Origin: Nocardioides sp. SLBN-35
GTDB lineage: Bacteria > Actinomycetota > Actinomycetes > Propionibacteriales > Nocardioidaceae
Assembly (NCBI RefSeq): GCF_006715725.1
Contig: NZ_VFNU01000001.1
Span: forward strand, 4,092,001 to 4,156,000
DNA length: 64,000 bases
Direction: 5' to 3'
Of this stretch, positions 55,842-63,433 are shown piece after piece. Under the pieces are notes generated by a model. It ran no database searches. It saw only the letters and a list, made by a program, of their open reading frames with translations, and had not been told where the DNA came from. Position 1 is the first letter of the stretch; each line of letters opens with the position of its first letter. The translations under genes and the position numbers were made by a program.

Positions 55842-57396
55842 CGGGGTCGTCCTCCAGCCAGTCGTCGTCGAAGCTCGGCGCAGGCTTGGCGTCGGGGTCC
55901 TCCTCGGAGCCGATCTCGAACGAGCTCGGGCCGTAGACCCCGGGCTGGTCGAGGCGGCGCGCCACGTCGGCGCGGGTCTCGCCCTCGGCCCGCTCGTCCA
56001 TGTGCTCCTGGATCTCGCGGCGGCGTGCCGCGGCGGGCCGCGCCTCGTGGAAGCGGTCGTCCTCACCACGACGCGACAGGTTCTCGGCGCCCGCGTCGAT
56101 GCCGGGCTTGAAGTCGAAGACCACCGCGTTCTCGGTCGGGCCGATGAGGACGGCGTCGCCCTCCACCGCACCCAGCTGGACCAGCCGGGTCTCGACGCCG
56201 AGGCGGTTGAGCCGGTCGGCGAGGTAGCCGACGGCCTCGTCGTTGCTGAAGTCGGTCTGGCGCACCCAGCGCTCCGGCTTCGCACCCCGCACCCGCCAGC
56301 CGGCACCGGTGCGCTTCACGGTGAAGCCGTCGTCGTCGACCGCCTTGGGCCGTACGACGATCCGTGCCGGGATCTCGGTCGCCTTGGCCTGGCGGGCCGC
56401 CAGCACGATCTCGGCCATCGCGTAGATCAGCTCGCGGGTGCCCTCGCCGGACACCGCCGAGATCTCGAAGACCCGAAGGCCGCGCTCGCGCAGCTCCTCG
56501 ACCACCAGCTCGGCGATGCCGCGGCCGTCGGGGACGTCGACCTTGTTGAGCGCGACGAGGCGCGGCCGGTCCTCCAGGCCGCCGTACCGGCGCAGCTCGT
56601 CCTCGATCACGTCGAGGTCGTCGAGCGGGTTGCGGCCCGGCTCCAGGGTCGCCGTGTCGAGGACGTGCACGATCGCGGCACAGCGCTCGATGTGGCGCAG
56701 GAAGTCGTGGCCCAGGCCGCGCCCCTCGGCCGCGCCCTCGATCAGGCCGGGTACGTCGGCGACCGTGAACACGGTCTCGCCGGCGGTGACCACGCCGAGG
56801 TTGGGCACGAGCGTCGTGAACGGGTAGTCGGCGATCTTGGGCCGGGCCCGCGAGATGGCGGCGATCAGACTGGACTTGCCGGCGCTGGGGTAGCCCACCA
56901 AGCCGACGTCGGCGACGACCTTGAGCTCGAGGACGACCTCGAGCTCGTCGCCCGGCTCACCGAGCAGCGCGAAGCCGGGCGCCTTGCGCGTCTTGGACGC
57001 CAGCGCGGCGTTGCCGAGGCCACCACGTCCGCCCTGGGCGACGACCAGCTCCGCGCCGGGTGTCACCAGGTCGGCGACGACCTCGCCGTTGCGCTGCTTG
57101 ACGACGGTGCCCGCAGGTACGGCGAGGACCAGGTCGGCGCCGTGCGAGCCGTTGCGGCGGTCGCCGGCACCGTGGCCGCCGTGCTCGGCCTTGCGGCGCG
57201 GGCTGTGGTGGTAGTCGAGCAGCGTCGTCACGTCGGGGTCGACGCGCAGGATGACCGAGCCACCCGGACCGCCGTTGCCACCGTCGGGGCCGCCGAGCGG
57301 CTTGAACTTCTCGCGGTGGACCGACGCGACGCCGTTGCCGCCGCGACCGGCGGACACGGACAGGACCACGCGGTCGACGAAGGTGGGGACGGCCAT
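55834..57396 (-). CDS. obgE: GTPase Obg
   Basis: 520 residues. N-terminal Obg glycine-rich fold (about 1-160: DRVVLSVSAGRGGNGVASVHREKFKPLGGPDGGNGGPGG), then a G domain with G1 GYPSAGKSSL, G3 DVPGLIEGAAEGRGLG and G4 ALNKVD, then a C-terminal OCT domain and a charged tail. It acts in ribosome assembly and stress response. The position after rplU-rpmA is conserved in bacteria. Confidence 0.97.
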   Translation of the reverse strand: MAVPTFVDRVVLSVSAGRGGNGVASVHREKFKPLGGPDGGNGGPGGSVILRVDPDVTTLLDYHHSPRRKAEHGGHGAGDRRNGSHGADLVLAVPAGTVVKQRNGEVVADLVTPGAELVVAQGGRGGLGNAALASKTRKAPGFALLGEPGDELEVVLELKVVADVGLVGYPSAGKSSLIAAISRARPKIADYPFTTLVPNLGVVTAGETVFTVADVPGLIEGAAEGRGLGHDFLRHIERCAAIVHVLDTATLEPGRNPLDDLDVIEDELRRYGGLEDRPRLVALNKVDVPDGRGIAELVVEELRERGLRVFEISAVSGEGTRELIYAMAEIVLAARQAKATEIPARIVVRPKAVDDDGFTVKRTGAGWRVRGAKPERWVRQTDFSNDEAVGYLADRLNRLGVETRLVQLGAVEGDAVLIGPTENAVVFDFKPGIDAGAENLSRRGEDDRFHEARPAAARRREIQEHMDERAEGETRADVARRLDQPGVYGPSSFEIGSEEDPDAKPAPSFDDDWLEDDPGE

Positions 57397-57419
57397 GGGT
57401 TACATCTTTTCAACTCGGT

Positions 57420-57451
57420 GGCTGAGGTGCGAGCTTGCGAGCCTCGAAGCC
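57420..57451 (+). repeat. Dispersed palindromic repeat, copy 4
   Basis: GGCTGAGG, an internal hairpin GCGAGCTTGCGAGC, then CCTCGAAGCC: the shortest (32 bp) member of the family seen at 133, 8043 and 22838. It lies between rpmA and obgE. Confidence 0.6.
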
Positions 57452-57458
57452 AAAATGG

Positions 57459-57491
57459 TCGAAGGGCGCCCCGAACCGGGACGCCCTTCGA
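57459..57491 (-). terminator. Hairpin after rpmA
   Basis: TCGAAGGGCG (57459-57468) pairs with CGCCCTTCGA (57482-57491), with an inner CCC/GGG pairing. It lies downstream of rpmA (stop 57517) in the 120-bp gap before obgE. U-less on the minus strand. Confidence 0.65.
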
Positions 57492-57516
57492 ATCCGCAGG
57501 TCAAGCGAGCGTCAGC

Positions 57517-57771
57517 TCACTCACCCGGGACGATGTTGACGACCTTGCGGCCGCGCTTCTTGCCGAACTCCACCGCACCGGGGATCAGCGCGAACAGGGT
57601 GTCGTCGCCGCCACGGCCGACGCCGGAGCCCGGGTGGAAGTGGGTGCCGCGCTGGCGGACGATGATCTCGCCGGCGTTGACGACCTGGCCGCCGAAGCGC
57701 TTCACGCCGAGGCGCTGGGCGTTCGAGTCGCGGCCGTTCTTGGTGGACGCCGCGCCCTTCTTGTGTGCCAT
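57517..57771 (-). CDS. rpmA: 50S ribosomal protein L27
   Basis: 84 residues: MAHKKGAASTKNGRDSNAQRLGVKRFGGQ, then GEIIVRQRGTHFHPGSGVGRGGDDTLFA. The N-terminus reaches the peptidyl-transferase centre. There is no cleavable Firmicutes-type extension. It follows rplU by 34 bp. Confidence 0.98.
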   Translation of the reverse strand: MAHKKGAASTKNGRDSNAQRLGVKRFGGQVVNAGEIIVRQRGTHFHPGSGVGRGGDDTLFALIPGAVEFGKKRGRKVVNIVPGE

Positions 57772-57805
57772 GTTTCAGTCCTTGGGGTGTCGTGCTGACC
57801 GGGGG

Positions 57806-58111
57806 TCAGAGCTTGATGTCGGTGACCTTGACCTGGGTGTACTTCTGGCGGTGACCCTGGCGCTTCTTGTAGCCGGTCTTGTTCTTGTACTTCTGGATGA
57901 TGATCTTCGGGCCCTTGGTGGCACCGAGGACCTCGACCGTCACGGCCGCCTTGTCGAGGCCCGTGGCCGTCACCTTGTCGCCGTCGACGGCGAGCACGAC
58001 CGGAAGGGTCAGGGTGTCGCCGACGGGCGTGGAGACCTTGTCGATCTCGATGACGTCGCCGACAGCGACCTTCTCCTGCTTCGCGCCTGCGCGCACGATC
58101 GCGTACACCAC
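57806..58111 (-). CDS. rplU: 50S ribosomal protein L21
   Basis: 101 residues from a GTG with AGGAG upstream: VYAIVRAGAKQEKVAVGDVIEID, ending KTGYKKRQGHRQKYTQVKVTDIKL, typical of the rRNA-binding C-terminus. First gene of rplU-rpmA, with its own promoter and about 110 nt of leader. Confidence 0.98.
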   Translation of the reverse strand: MVYAIVRAGAKQEKVAVGDVIEIDKVSTPVGDTLTLPVVLAVDGDKVTATGLDKAAVTVEVLGATKGPKIIIQKYKNKTGYKKRQGHRQKYTQVKVTDIKL

Positions 58112-58231
58112 CGGGCTCCTTCTGGTTCAACGTCTGGGTCTACGGCACACTGCGGATCCCACGCCGCGACGTACGTCGCACGATGCCGGGTGCCAGCAGA
58201 ACGGAACGCCTCGGCGGCGCACCGACGAACA

Positions 58232-58261
58232 ATGTTACGCAGCCGGGCCGGAATCCGCCAA
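58232..58261 (-). promoter_or_regulatory. rplU-rpmA promoter
   Basis: -35 TTGGCG (58261-58256), 18-nt spacer, -10 TAACAT (58237-58232). Expected start near 58225, giving a leader of about 110 nt before the rplU GTG. The promoter overlaps the arms and loop of the upstream rne terminator. Confidence 0.7.
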
Positions 58262-58284
58262 AACGGGGCGTCCGGACCGGCTGC
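58239..58284 (-). terminator. Hairpin after the RNase E/G gene
   Basis: GCAGCCGG-TCCGGA (58284-58271) pairs with TCCGG-CCCGGCTGC (58252-58239); the loop holds CCCCGTTTTGG. It lies directly after the rne stop (58292) and interlocks with the rplU promoter. Confidence 0.6.
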
Positions 58285-58291
58285 GTGGTGA

Positions 58292-61198
58292 CTAGCGCTT
58301 GCGTGAGCCGCCCTTGCGCTTGATCGGGACGTGCTCGACGTGCGGCTCCTCGTGGGCGCCCTCGGAGGCCTCGTCGGTCCCCACGTCGGTCCCTGCGTCG
58401 GGCGTCGCGTCGGGTGTCGCGTCGGGTGCGGGCTCCGCGGCCTCGGCCGGCGGGCCGGCGGGGCGGGTGGCCGCGCGGCGGCGGGTCCGGGTCACCACGG
58501 TCGTGGTGGCCACGGGGACCGGCTCGGGCTCCGGCTCGGGCTCCGGCTCGGGCTCCGGCGCCTCGACGACGGCCTCGACACTCTCCACGACCTCGACGGA
58601 CGTCTCCTCGACGGGTGCCTCCTCGACGGCAGCCTCCTCGACGACCGGCTCGACCGGCTCGACGTCCGGCTGCTCGTTGTCATGGTCGTGGTCGGCCGGC
58701 TTGGCCATCGCGGCGATGTCCTTGGGTGACGGCACCGCCTTGGGCGCCTCGGCGGGCGTCTCGGCCTGGTTGTCGCCCTGGCCGCCGCCCTTGCCCTTGC
58801 GACGGCGGTTGCCGCGGCGGGACTCGTCCTGCTCGCCTCCCCCGCGCTTGGGCTCGACCGGGAGGTCGTGGACCACGATGCCGCGGCCCTGGCAGTGCGA
58901 GCAGGTCTCGCTGAACGCCTCGAGCAGGCCGGTGCCGATCCGCTTGCGGGTCATCTGGACCAGGCCGAGCGAGGTGACCTCGGCGACCTGGTGGCGGGTC
59001 CGGTCGCGGCCCAGGCACTCGACGAGGCGGCGCAGCACGAGGTCGCGGTTCGACTCGAGCACCATGTCGATGAAGTCGACGACGATGATGCCGCCGATGT
59101 CGCGCAGCCGGAGCTGGCGGACGATCTCCTCGGCGGCCTCGAGGTTGTTCTTGGTGACCGTCTCCTCCAGGTTGCCGCCCGACCCGGTGAACTTGCCGGT
59201 GTTGACGTCGACGACGGTCATCGCCTCGGTGCGGTCGATGATCAGCGAGCCGCCCGAGGGCAGCCAGACCTTGCGGTCGAGGCCCTTGGAGATCTGCTCG
59301 TCGATGCGGTACGTCGAGAACAGGTCCGGGACGCCGTCGCCGGACTCGTGGCGCTCGAGACGCTCGGTGAGGTCGGGAGCCACCTGGTCGACGTACTCCT
59401 TGACGGTCGTCCAGGCGTCGTCGCCCTGGACGACGAGCTTGGCGAAGTCCTCGGTGAACAGGTCGCGGACCACCTTGAGGGTGAGGTCCGGCTCGCCGTA
59501 CAGCAGCTGTGGGGCGTTGCCCTTCGCGACCTTGCCCTCGATGTCCTCCCAGCGCGCCTTGAGCCGCTCGACGTCGCGGGTCAGCTCCTCCTCCGAGGCG
59601 CCCTCGGCCGCGGTGCGCACGATCACGCCGGCGGTGTCGGGGACGATCTCCTTGAGGAGGGTCTTGAGGCGCGAGCGCTCGGTGTCGGGCAGCTTGCGGG
59701 AGATGCCGGAGGTGGTGCCGTCCGGGACGTAGACCAGGAAGCGGCCGGCGAGGCTGACCTGGCTGGTGAGCCGGGCGCCCTTGTGGCCGATCGGGTCCTT
59801 GCTCACCTGGACCAGCACGGTCTGGCCGGACTGCAGGACCGACTCGATCTTGCGCGGCTCGCCGTCCTTGTGGCCCAGCGCGCTCCAGTTGACCTCGCCG
59901 GCGTACAGCACGGCGTTGCGGCCCTTGCCGATGTCGATGAACGCGGCCTCCATGGAGGGCAGCACGTTCTGGACGCGGCCGAGGTAGACGTTGCCGATGA
60001 GCGATGTCTGCGACTCGCGGGCGACGTAGTGCTCGACGAGGACCTTGTCCTCGAGCACCGCGATCTGGGTGAGGTCCTTGCGCTGGCGCACCGCCATCAC
60101 GCGCTCCACGGACTCGCGTCGGGCCAGGAACTCGGCCTCGCTCACGATCGGCGCCCGGCGGCGGCCGGCCTCGCGGCCCTCGCGGCGGCGCTGCTTCTTG
60201 GCCTCGAGGCGGGTCGAGCCCGACACGGCCGTGATCTCGTCCTCGGCGGAACGGGGCTTGCGGACCCGGGTGACGGTGTTCTCGGGGTCGTCGCCCTCGT
60301 TGTCGCCGCCGCCCTCGCCGGCGCGGCGGCGCCGGCGGCGCCGGCGCGACGAGGAGGACCCGCCGCTCGCGGCGCCCTCCTCGGACTCCTCGCCCTCGGC
60401 GCTCTCGCCCTCGGCGGACTCGCCGTCCTTGGCCTGGTCGGTGCTCTCGGCGCTCTCGGCGTCGTCACCCTCGGCGGACCCGCCGTCCTCGCCCTCGGCG
60501 CTCGCGGCCGGCTTGCGGCGGCGACGGCCACCCCGGCGACGGCGCCGGCGGGCGGCGCCGCTCCCGGTGCCGTTCTCGTCGCCCTCGCTGTCGTCGTCCT
60601 CGTCGGTCGACTCCTCGCCGGACTCCTCGCCCGACTCCTCGGCAGCCGCCTCCTCGGCAGCCGGCTCCTCGACGGCCTCAGGCTCGACGGCCTCAGGCTC
60701 GACGGTCTCAGGATCGACGGTCTCAGGCTCGGCAGCCGGCTCCTCGGCGGCCGGCTCCTCGGCGGCCGGCTCCTCCTGCGCAGGCTCCGCGGCGACCTCC
60801 GGCGCGACGGCCACCTCCCCCACGGGGGCGACGGGCGCCTGGAAGAGCACGGCGGTGGCCAGGGCCCCGGCGGCCTCGGGAGCGGTCTCCTCGACCTCGG
60901 CGGTCAGCTCGAGCTGCTCGGAGGTGGGCGCGGCCTTGGCCTTCGCCCGGCTCGCGGTCGTCTTCTTGGCCGCGGTGGTCTTCTTCGCAGCCGTCTTCTT
61001 GGCCGCGGTGGTCTTCTTCGCAGCCGTCTTCTTGGCCGCGGTGGTCTTCTTCGCGGCGGTCTTCTTCGCGGTGGTCTTCTTGGCCGCCGCCTTCTTGGCC
61101 GGCTTCGCGGCCTTCTCAGGCTTCTCCGCCTTCGCCACCTTCTCGGCGGGGGCCTCGGCCGGGATCTCGGTCGGTGTGTCAGTGGGCGCGTCGGTCAT
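58292..61198 (-). CDS. rne: Ribonuclease E/G with long Lys-rich and acidic N-terminal extension
   Basis: 968 residues. Residues about 20-80 are histone H1-like (AAKKTTAAKK repeats), about 80-240 acidic (Glu/Ala/Pro rich), then RRRRRRGGRRRR basic patches. The S1 domain begins about 375 (TQIAVLEDKVLVEHYVARESQTSLIGNVYLGRVQNVLPSMEAAFIDIG). The catalytic region has IIVVDFIDM with metal-binding Asp residues; the zinc-link CSHCQGRG is near 765. The C-terminal tail is acidic with EP repeats and ends KRKGGSRKR. It cleaves single-stranded RNA and scaffolds the degradosome. GGAGGAG precedes the ATG. Confidence 0.96.
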   Translation of the reverse strand: MTDAPTDTPTEIPAEAPAEKVAKAEKPEKAAKPAKKAAAKKTTAKKTAAKKTTAAKKTAAKKTTAAKKTAAKKTTAAKKTTASRAKAKAAPTSEQLELTAEVEETAPEAAGALATAVLFQAPVAPVGEVAVAPEVAAEPAQEEPAAEEPAAEEPAAEPETVDPETVEPEAVEPEAVEEPAAEEAAAEESGEESGEESTDEDDDSEGDENGTGSGAARRRRRRGGRRRRKPAASAEGEDGGSAEGDDAESAESTDQAKDGESAEGESAEGEESEEGAASGGSSSSRRRRRRRRAGEGGGDNEGDDPENTVTRVRKPRSAEDEITAVSGSTRLEAKKQRRREGREAGRRRAPIVSEAEFLARRESVERVMAVRQRKDLTQIAVLEDKVLVEHYVARESQTSLIGNVYLGRVQNVLPSMEAAFIDIGKGRNAVLYAGEVNWSALGHKDGEPRKIESVLQSGQTVLVQVSKDPIGHKGARLTSQVSLAGRFLVYVPDGTTSGISRKLPDTERSRLKTLLKEIVPDTAGVIVRTAAEGASEEELTRDVERLKARWEDIEGKVAKGNAPQLLYGEPDLTLKVVRDLFTEDFAKLVVQGDDAWTTVKEYVDQVAPDLTERLERHESGDGVPDLFSTYRIDEQISKGLDRKVWLPSGGSLIIDRTEAMTVVDVNTGKFTGSGGNLEETVTKNNLEAAEEIVRQLRLRDIGGIIVVDFIDMVLESNRDLVLRRLVECLGRDRTRHQVAEVTSLGLVQMTRKRIGTGLLEAFSETCSHCQGRGIVVHDLPVEPKRGGGEQDESRRGNRRRKGKGGGQGDNQAETPAEAPKAVPSPKDIAAMAKPADHDHDNEQPDVEPVEPVVEEAAVEEAPVEETSVEVVESVEAVVEAPEPEPEPEPEPEPVPVATTTVVTRTRRRAATRPAGPPAEAAEPAPDATPDATPDAGTDVGTDEASEGAHEEPHVEHVPIKRKGGSRKR
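58521..58559. repeat. 12-bp tandem repeat in rne (Glu-Pro repeats)
   Basis: Three copies of GGCTCGGGCTCC plus a partial one, encoding an EPEPEP run in the acidic C-terminal tail. In-frame unit changes would alter only tail length. Confidence 0.8.
60671..60730. repeat. 15-bp tandem repeat in rne
   Basis: Four copies of GACGG(C/T)CTCAGG(C/A)TC, encoding repeats of the type EPEAV/DPETV in the N-terminal acidic domain. In frame. Confidence 0.85.
60960..61058. repeat. 33-bp tandem repeat in rne (histone H1-like KKTTAA)
   Basis: Three near-exact 33-bp copies (start GTCTTCTTGGCCGCGG) encoding 11-residue units of AAKKTAAKKTT type. It is in frame, so copy-number change lengthens the basic tail. Confidence 0.85.
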
Positions 61199-61213
61199 TG
61201 CGCTACTCCTCCA

Positions 61214-61234
61214 CCCGGGTGCTGCGCACCCGGG
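61214..61234 (-). promoter_or_regulatory. Stable hairpin in the rne 5' leader next to the ribosome binding site
   Basis: CCCGGGTGC and GCACCCGGG form a perfect 9-bp stem with a 3-nt loop; on the minus strand it ends 3 nt before GGAGGAG of rne. The whole gap 61199-61510 (312 bp) otherwise shows no gene. A weak -10-like GATACT lies near 61466-61471, implying a leader of about 260 nt. Confidence 0.5.
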
Positions 61235-61481
61235 GTGTCATCGGCGCTCGCACGGGCGGCGCCACAAGCCTGCGTGGGACGACACCCTCCGCGGTCGTGC
61301 GTCGCCGGAGACGGGGCCGCTCGCCTGCCGCGGTCGCCGTGTGCGTCGCGTCGGGCGGTGGTCCGTCTCCACCGTGCCGGGCGGTCAGTCACCTGCCGTC
61401 CGGCGAGAACGTCGTCGATCTCTCCGCTCGCTGTCCTGTGGGACGCGCGCGGGTGGAAATCTGTGGCGAGTATCGCACACG

Positions 61482-61498
61482 GCCCGCCCGTGGCGGGC
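61482..61498 (-). terminator. Hairpin after the DUF2344 gene
   Basis: GCCCGCC (61482-61488) pairs with GGCGGGC (61492-61498), 13 bp after the stop of the DUF2344 gene (minus strand). No U tract. Confidence 0.5.
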
Positions 61499-61510
61499 AT
61501 CACTGGCCCG

Positions 61511-62230
61511 TCAGCGGGTCGCGAGCGGGTCGCCGATCGCCCCGGTGGACCGCTCCAGGACACCCTGCGCCACACGCGTGAGCAGGCCGGTCGCGGCGAC
61601 GTCGAGGCCGCTGACCTCGCGCAGGCCGGTGAGCACGTCGTCGGGCCGTACGGCGGGCACGGTGTGCTCGAGCAGCAGGTCCAGGTCGCCCTCGGGCGTC
61701 ACCAGGAGCCGCACCACCGCCGCACGGCAGTCGAAGGCGCGCAGGCCCTTCTTGGTCATCCGCTCCACGGTGACCGACTCCGTCGCCAAGAACGCCTCGA
61801 CCGCCGCCCGAGTCCGCTCGGCCTCGGCTCCCCCGAGGTCGATCAGCCAGTGACTGGCGGTCAGCAGGTCCGCGAGCGAGCCGGCCGTGGTCGCCGCCGC
61901 GTCCACGGCCACCACCACGTCGAGACCGTCGGGCAGGACGGCGTCCAGCGCCGCCCCCACCGCGCCCGGCTCCCGCTCCTCGGACAGGCCCAGCTCGACG
62001 TACTCCGACTCGCTGGCCGCCCCGGTCGGCGAGGCGCCGGCGTACGAGATGCGCGGGTGCGGGTGGAACCCCGAGGAGTACGCCATCGGGATCCCCGCCC
62101 GCACGACGGCGCGCTCGATGGCGCGGCTCACGTCGCGGTGGCTGGTGAAGCGCAGCCGGCCGCGCTTGGCGTACCGGATCCGGATCCGCTGGACCGGCGG
62201 TGCCTGTTGTTCGGGAAGCTGTCGAGCCAC
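61511..62230 (-). CDS. DUF2344 protein (TIGR03936, radical-SAM-linked)
   Basis: 239 residues. Diagnostic start: PPVQRIRIRYAKRGRLRFTSHRDVSRAIERAVVRAGIPMAYSSGFHPHPRISYA; ends with LTRVAQGVLE. The family is normally encoded beside a radical-SAM protein (TIGR03960) and upstream of RNase E/G; its biochemical role is unclear, a tRNA/rRNA modification partner being suspected. The rne neighbour is conserved here but the radical-SAM gene is not adjacent. The GTG at 62230 has TAACCT 6 nt upstream. Confidence 0.9.
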   Translation of the reverse strand: MARQLPEQQAPPVQRIRIRYAKRGRLRFTSHRDVSRAIERAVVRAGIPMAYSSGFHPHPRISYAGASPTGAASESEYVELGLSEEREPGAVGAALDAVLPDGLDVVVAVDAAATTAGSLADLLTASHWLIDLGGAEAERTRAAVEAFLATESVTVERMTKKGLRAFDCRAAVVRLLVTPEGDLDLLLEHTVPAVRPDDVLTGLREVSGLDVAATGLLTRVAQGVLERSTGAIGDPLATR

Positions 62231-62236
62231 CGGGCG

Positions 62237-62242
62237 AGGTTA
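62237..62242 (-). promoter_or_regulatory. -10 element of the DUF2344 gene (leaderless)
   Basis: TAACCT on the minus strand, spacer CGCCCG (6 nt) to the GTG at 62230. It lies within the 23-bp gap after the methyltransferase stop. Confidence 0.5.
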
Positions 62243-62253
62243 CCGACCCCGGA

Positions 62254-63333
62254 TCAGTTCGACGATCTGAGAGCCCGCACCCGACGCAGCGTGCCCCGCC
62301 GGATCCGCGTCGCGACGGGCACCTCGGCCTGCTTGAGCCGGTGGGTCAGCTGCTTGTTGCTGTTGCGCAGCTGCTTCAGCTGCGCCCGCAGCTCAGACAC
62401 CTCGGCGCGGAGCCGGTACTCCTCCTCCAGCCAGTCCGGCAGGTCCGAGGCGAGCTGCGGCTCGGCGGCCTCCGCGGCGGCCGAGTCCCCCGTGCGGGAG
62501 GCCCGGCGCAGGACGGCGTGGAACTCCACGCTGCCCTTCACCTCGTCGATGCGCTCGACGTACCAGGGCGCCAGGCCCAGCTCACGCCATTCCTGCACCT
62601 GTTCCAAGAGGGACTGCGGGGTGAACGTCCACACGTGGCAGTCGATGTACTCGCCGGCCCTGCCCAGGTCGACGTGGGCGAGCGTCGTGGACAGCTCGTG
62701 CATGCGGGCGTCGCGGCCGGGCGGGCGGGCACCGCGCCACAGCCTGCGGCTGTCGACGCTCACGGTGGTGCGGAAGAAGTCGTAGATCGCACGCGTACCG
62801 GGCCGGGTCGCCTGCTGCTCGTGCGCCTCGAGCGCCTGGCCGGTGGTCGTCGGGGGACGGTGCCGGTCGAAGCAGTAGCGCCGGTCGGGTACGGCGAGGA
62901 CCAGCCGGGCGTCGTCACTCGTGATCTCGCCGATCTGCTGCAGCCACCCGATGACGTCGGGCACGTGCTCGATCACGTGGGAGGCGATCACCCAGTCGAA
63001 CGGGGCGCCGGCGGCGGTCGCCTCGGGAAGAGCCCGGAACTGCCCGTCGGCGTAGAGCGGGAAGTCGATGGTGGGGATCAGCTCGAGGACGACGTTCGGG
63101 TCCTCCGCATAGTGCGCGCGGGTGCGCTCGGTGTCGAAGACATCGACGAACCTGACGTCGTGGGACTCGGGATCCGCGATGCTGGAGTCCAGCGGCCCGA
63201 TCTCCAGTCCACGGCCCTGGGTGAAGTCGAAGTAGGCGAGGAACTGCGCACGGCGCTTCGCCATCGCCTCGCGTTGCGCCTCCGGCCCCGCATCCCGCTT
63301 CGTCCGCGGTCGGGAGCCGTTCTCGATCGACAT
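62254..63333 (-). CDS. SAM-dependent methyltransferase with C-terminal coiled coil
   Basis: 359 residues from the ATG at 63333. Class I methyltransferase fold: RGLEIGPLDSSIAD (motif I), VRFVDVFDTER, FDWVIASHVIEHVPDVIGWLQQI and RLVLAVPDRRYCFDRHRP. The last about 65 residues are a coiled coil (LEEEYRLRAEVSELRAQLKQLRNSNKQLTHRLKQAEV), as in methyltransferases of polysaccharide (O-antigen-like, capsule) gene clusters. It is divergent from a sugar aminotransferase, which supports that context. Acceptor unknown. TATGCT lies 7 nt before the start. Confidence 0.88.
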   Translation of the reverse strand: MSIENGSRPRTKRDAGPEAQREAMAKRRAQFLAYFDFTQGRGLEIGPLDSSIADPESHDVRFVDVFDTERTRAHYAEDPNVVLELIPTIDFPLYADGQFRALPEATAAGAPFDWVIASHVIEHVPDVIGWLQQIGEITSDDARLVLAVPDRRYCFDRHRPPTTTGQALEAHEQQATRPGTRAIYDFFRTTVSVDSRRLWRGARPPGRDARMHELSTTLAHVDLGRAGEYIDCHVWTFTPQSLLEQVQEWRELGLAPWYVERIDEVKGSVEFHAVLRRASRTGDSAAAEAAEPQLASDLPDWLEEEYRLRAEVSELRAQLKQLRNSNKQLTHRLKQAEVPVATRIRRGTLRRVRALRSSN

Positions 63334-63340
63334 GTCCGGG

Positions 63341-63346
63341 AGCATA
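63341..63346 (-). promoter_or_regulatory. -10 element of the methyltransferase (leaderless)
   Basis: TATGCT on the minus strand, spacer CCCGGAC (7 nt) to the ATG at 63333; no ribosome binding site. Confidence 0.5.
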
Positions 63347-63433
63347 GGCCAGGCGTGCCGCCCCGCCGCCACCGAAAGTGCTCACATCCACTAGGTTTGG
63401 GTGCCGAGCTCACGCAACCTGGAGGCAGAACAC

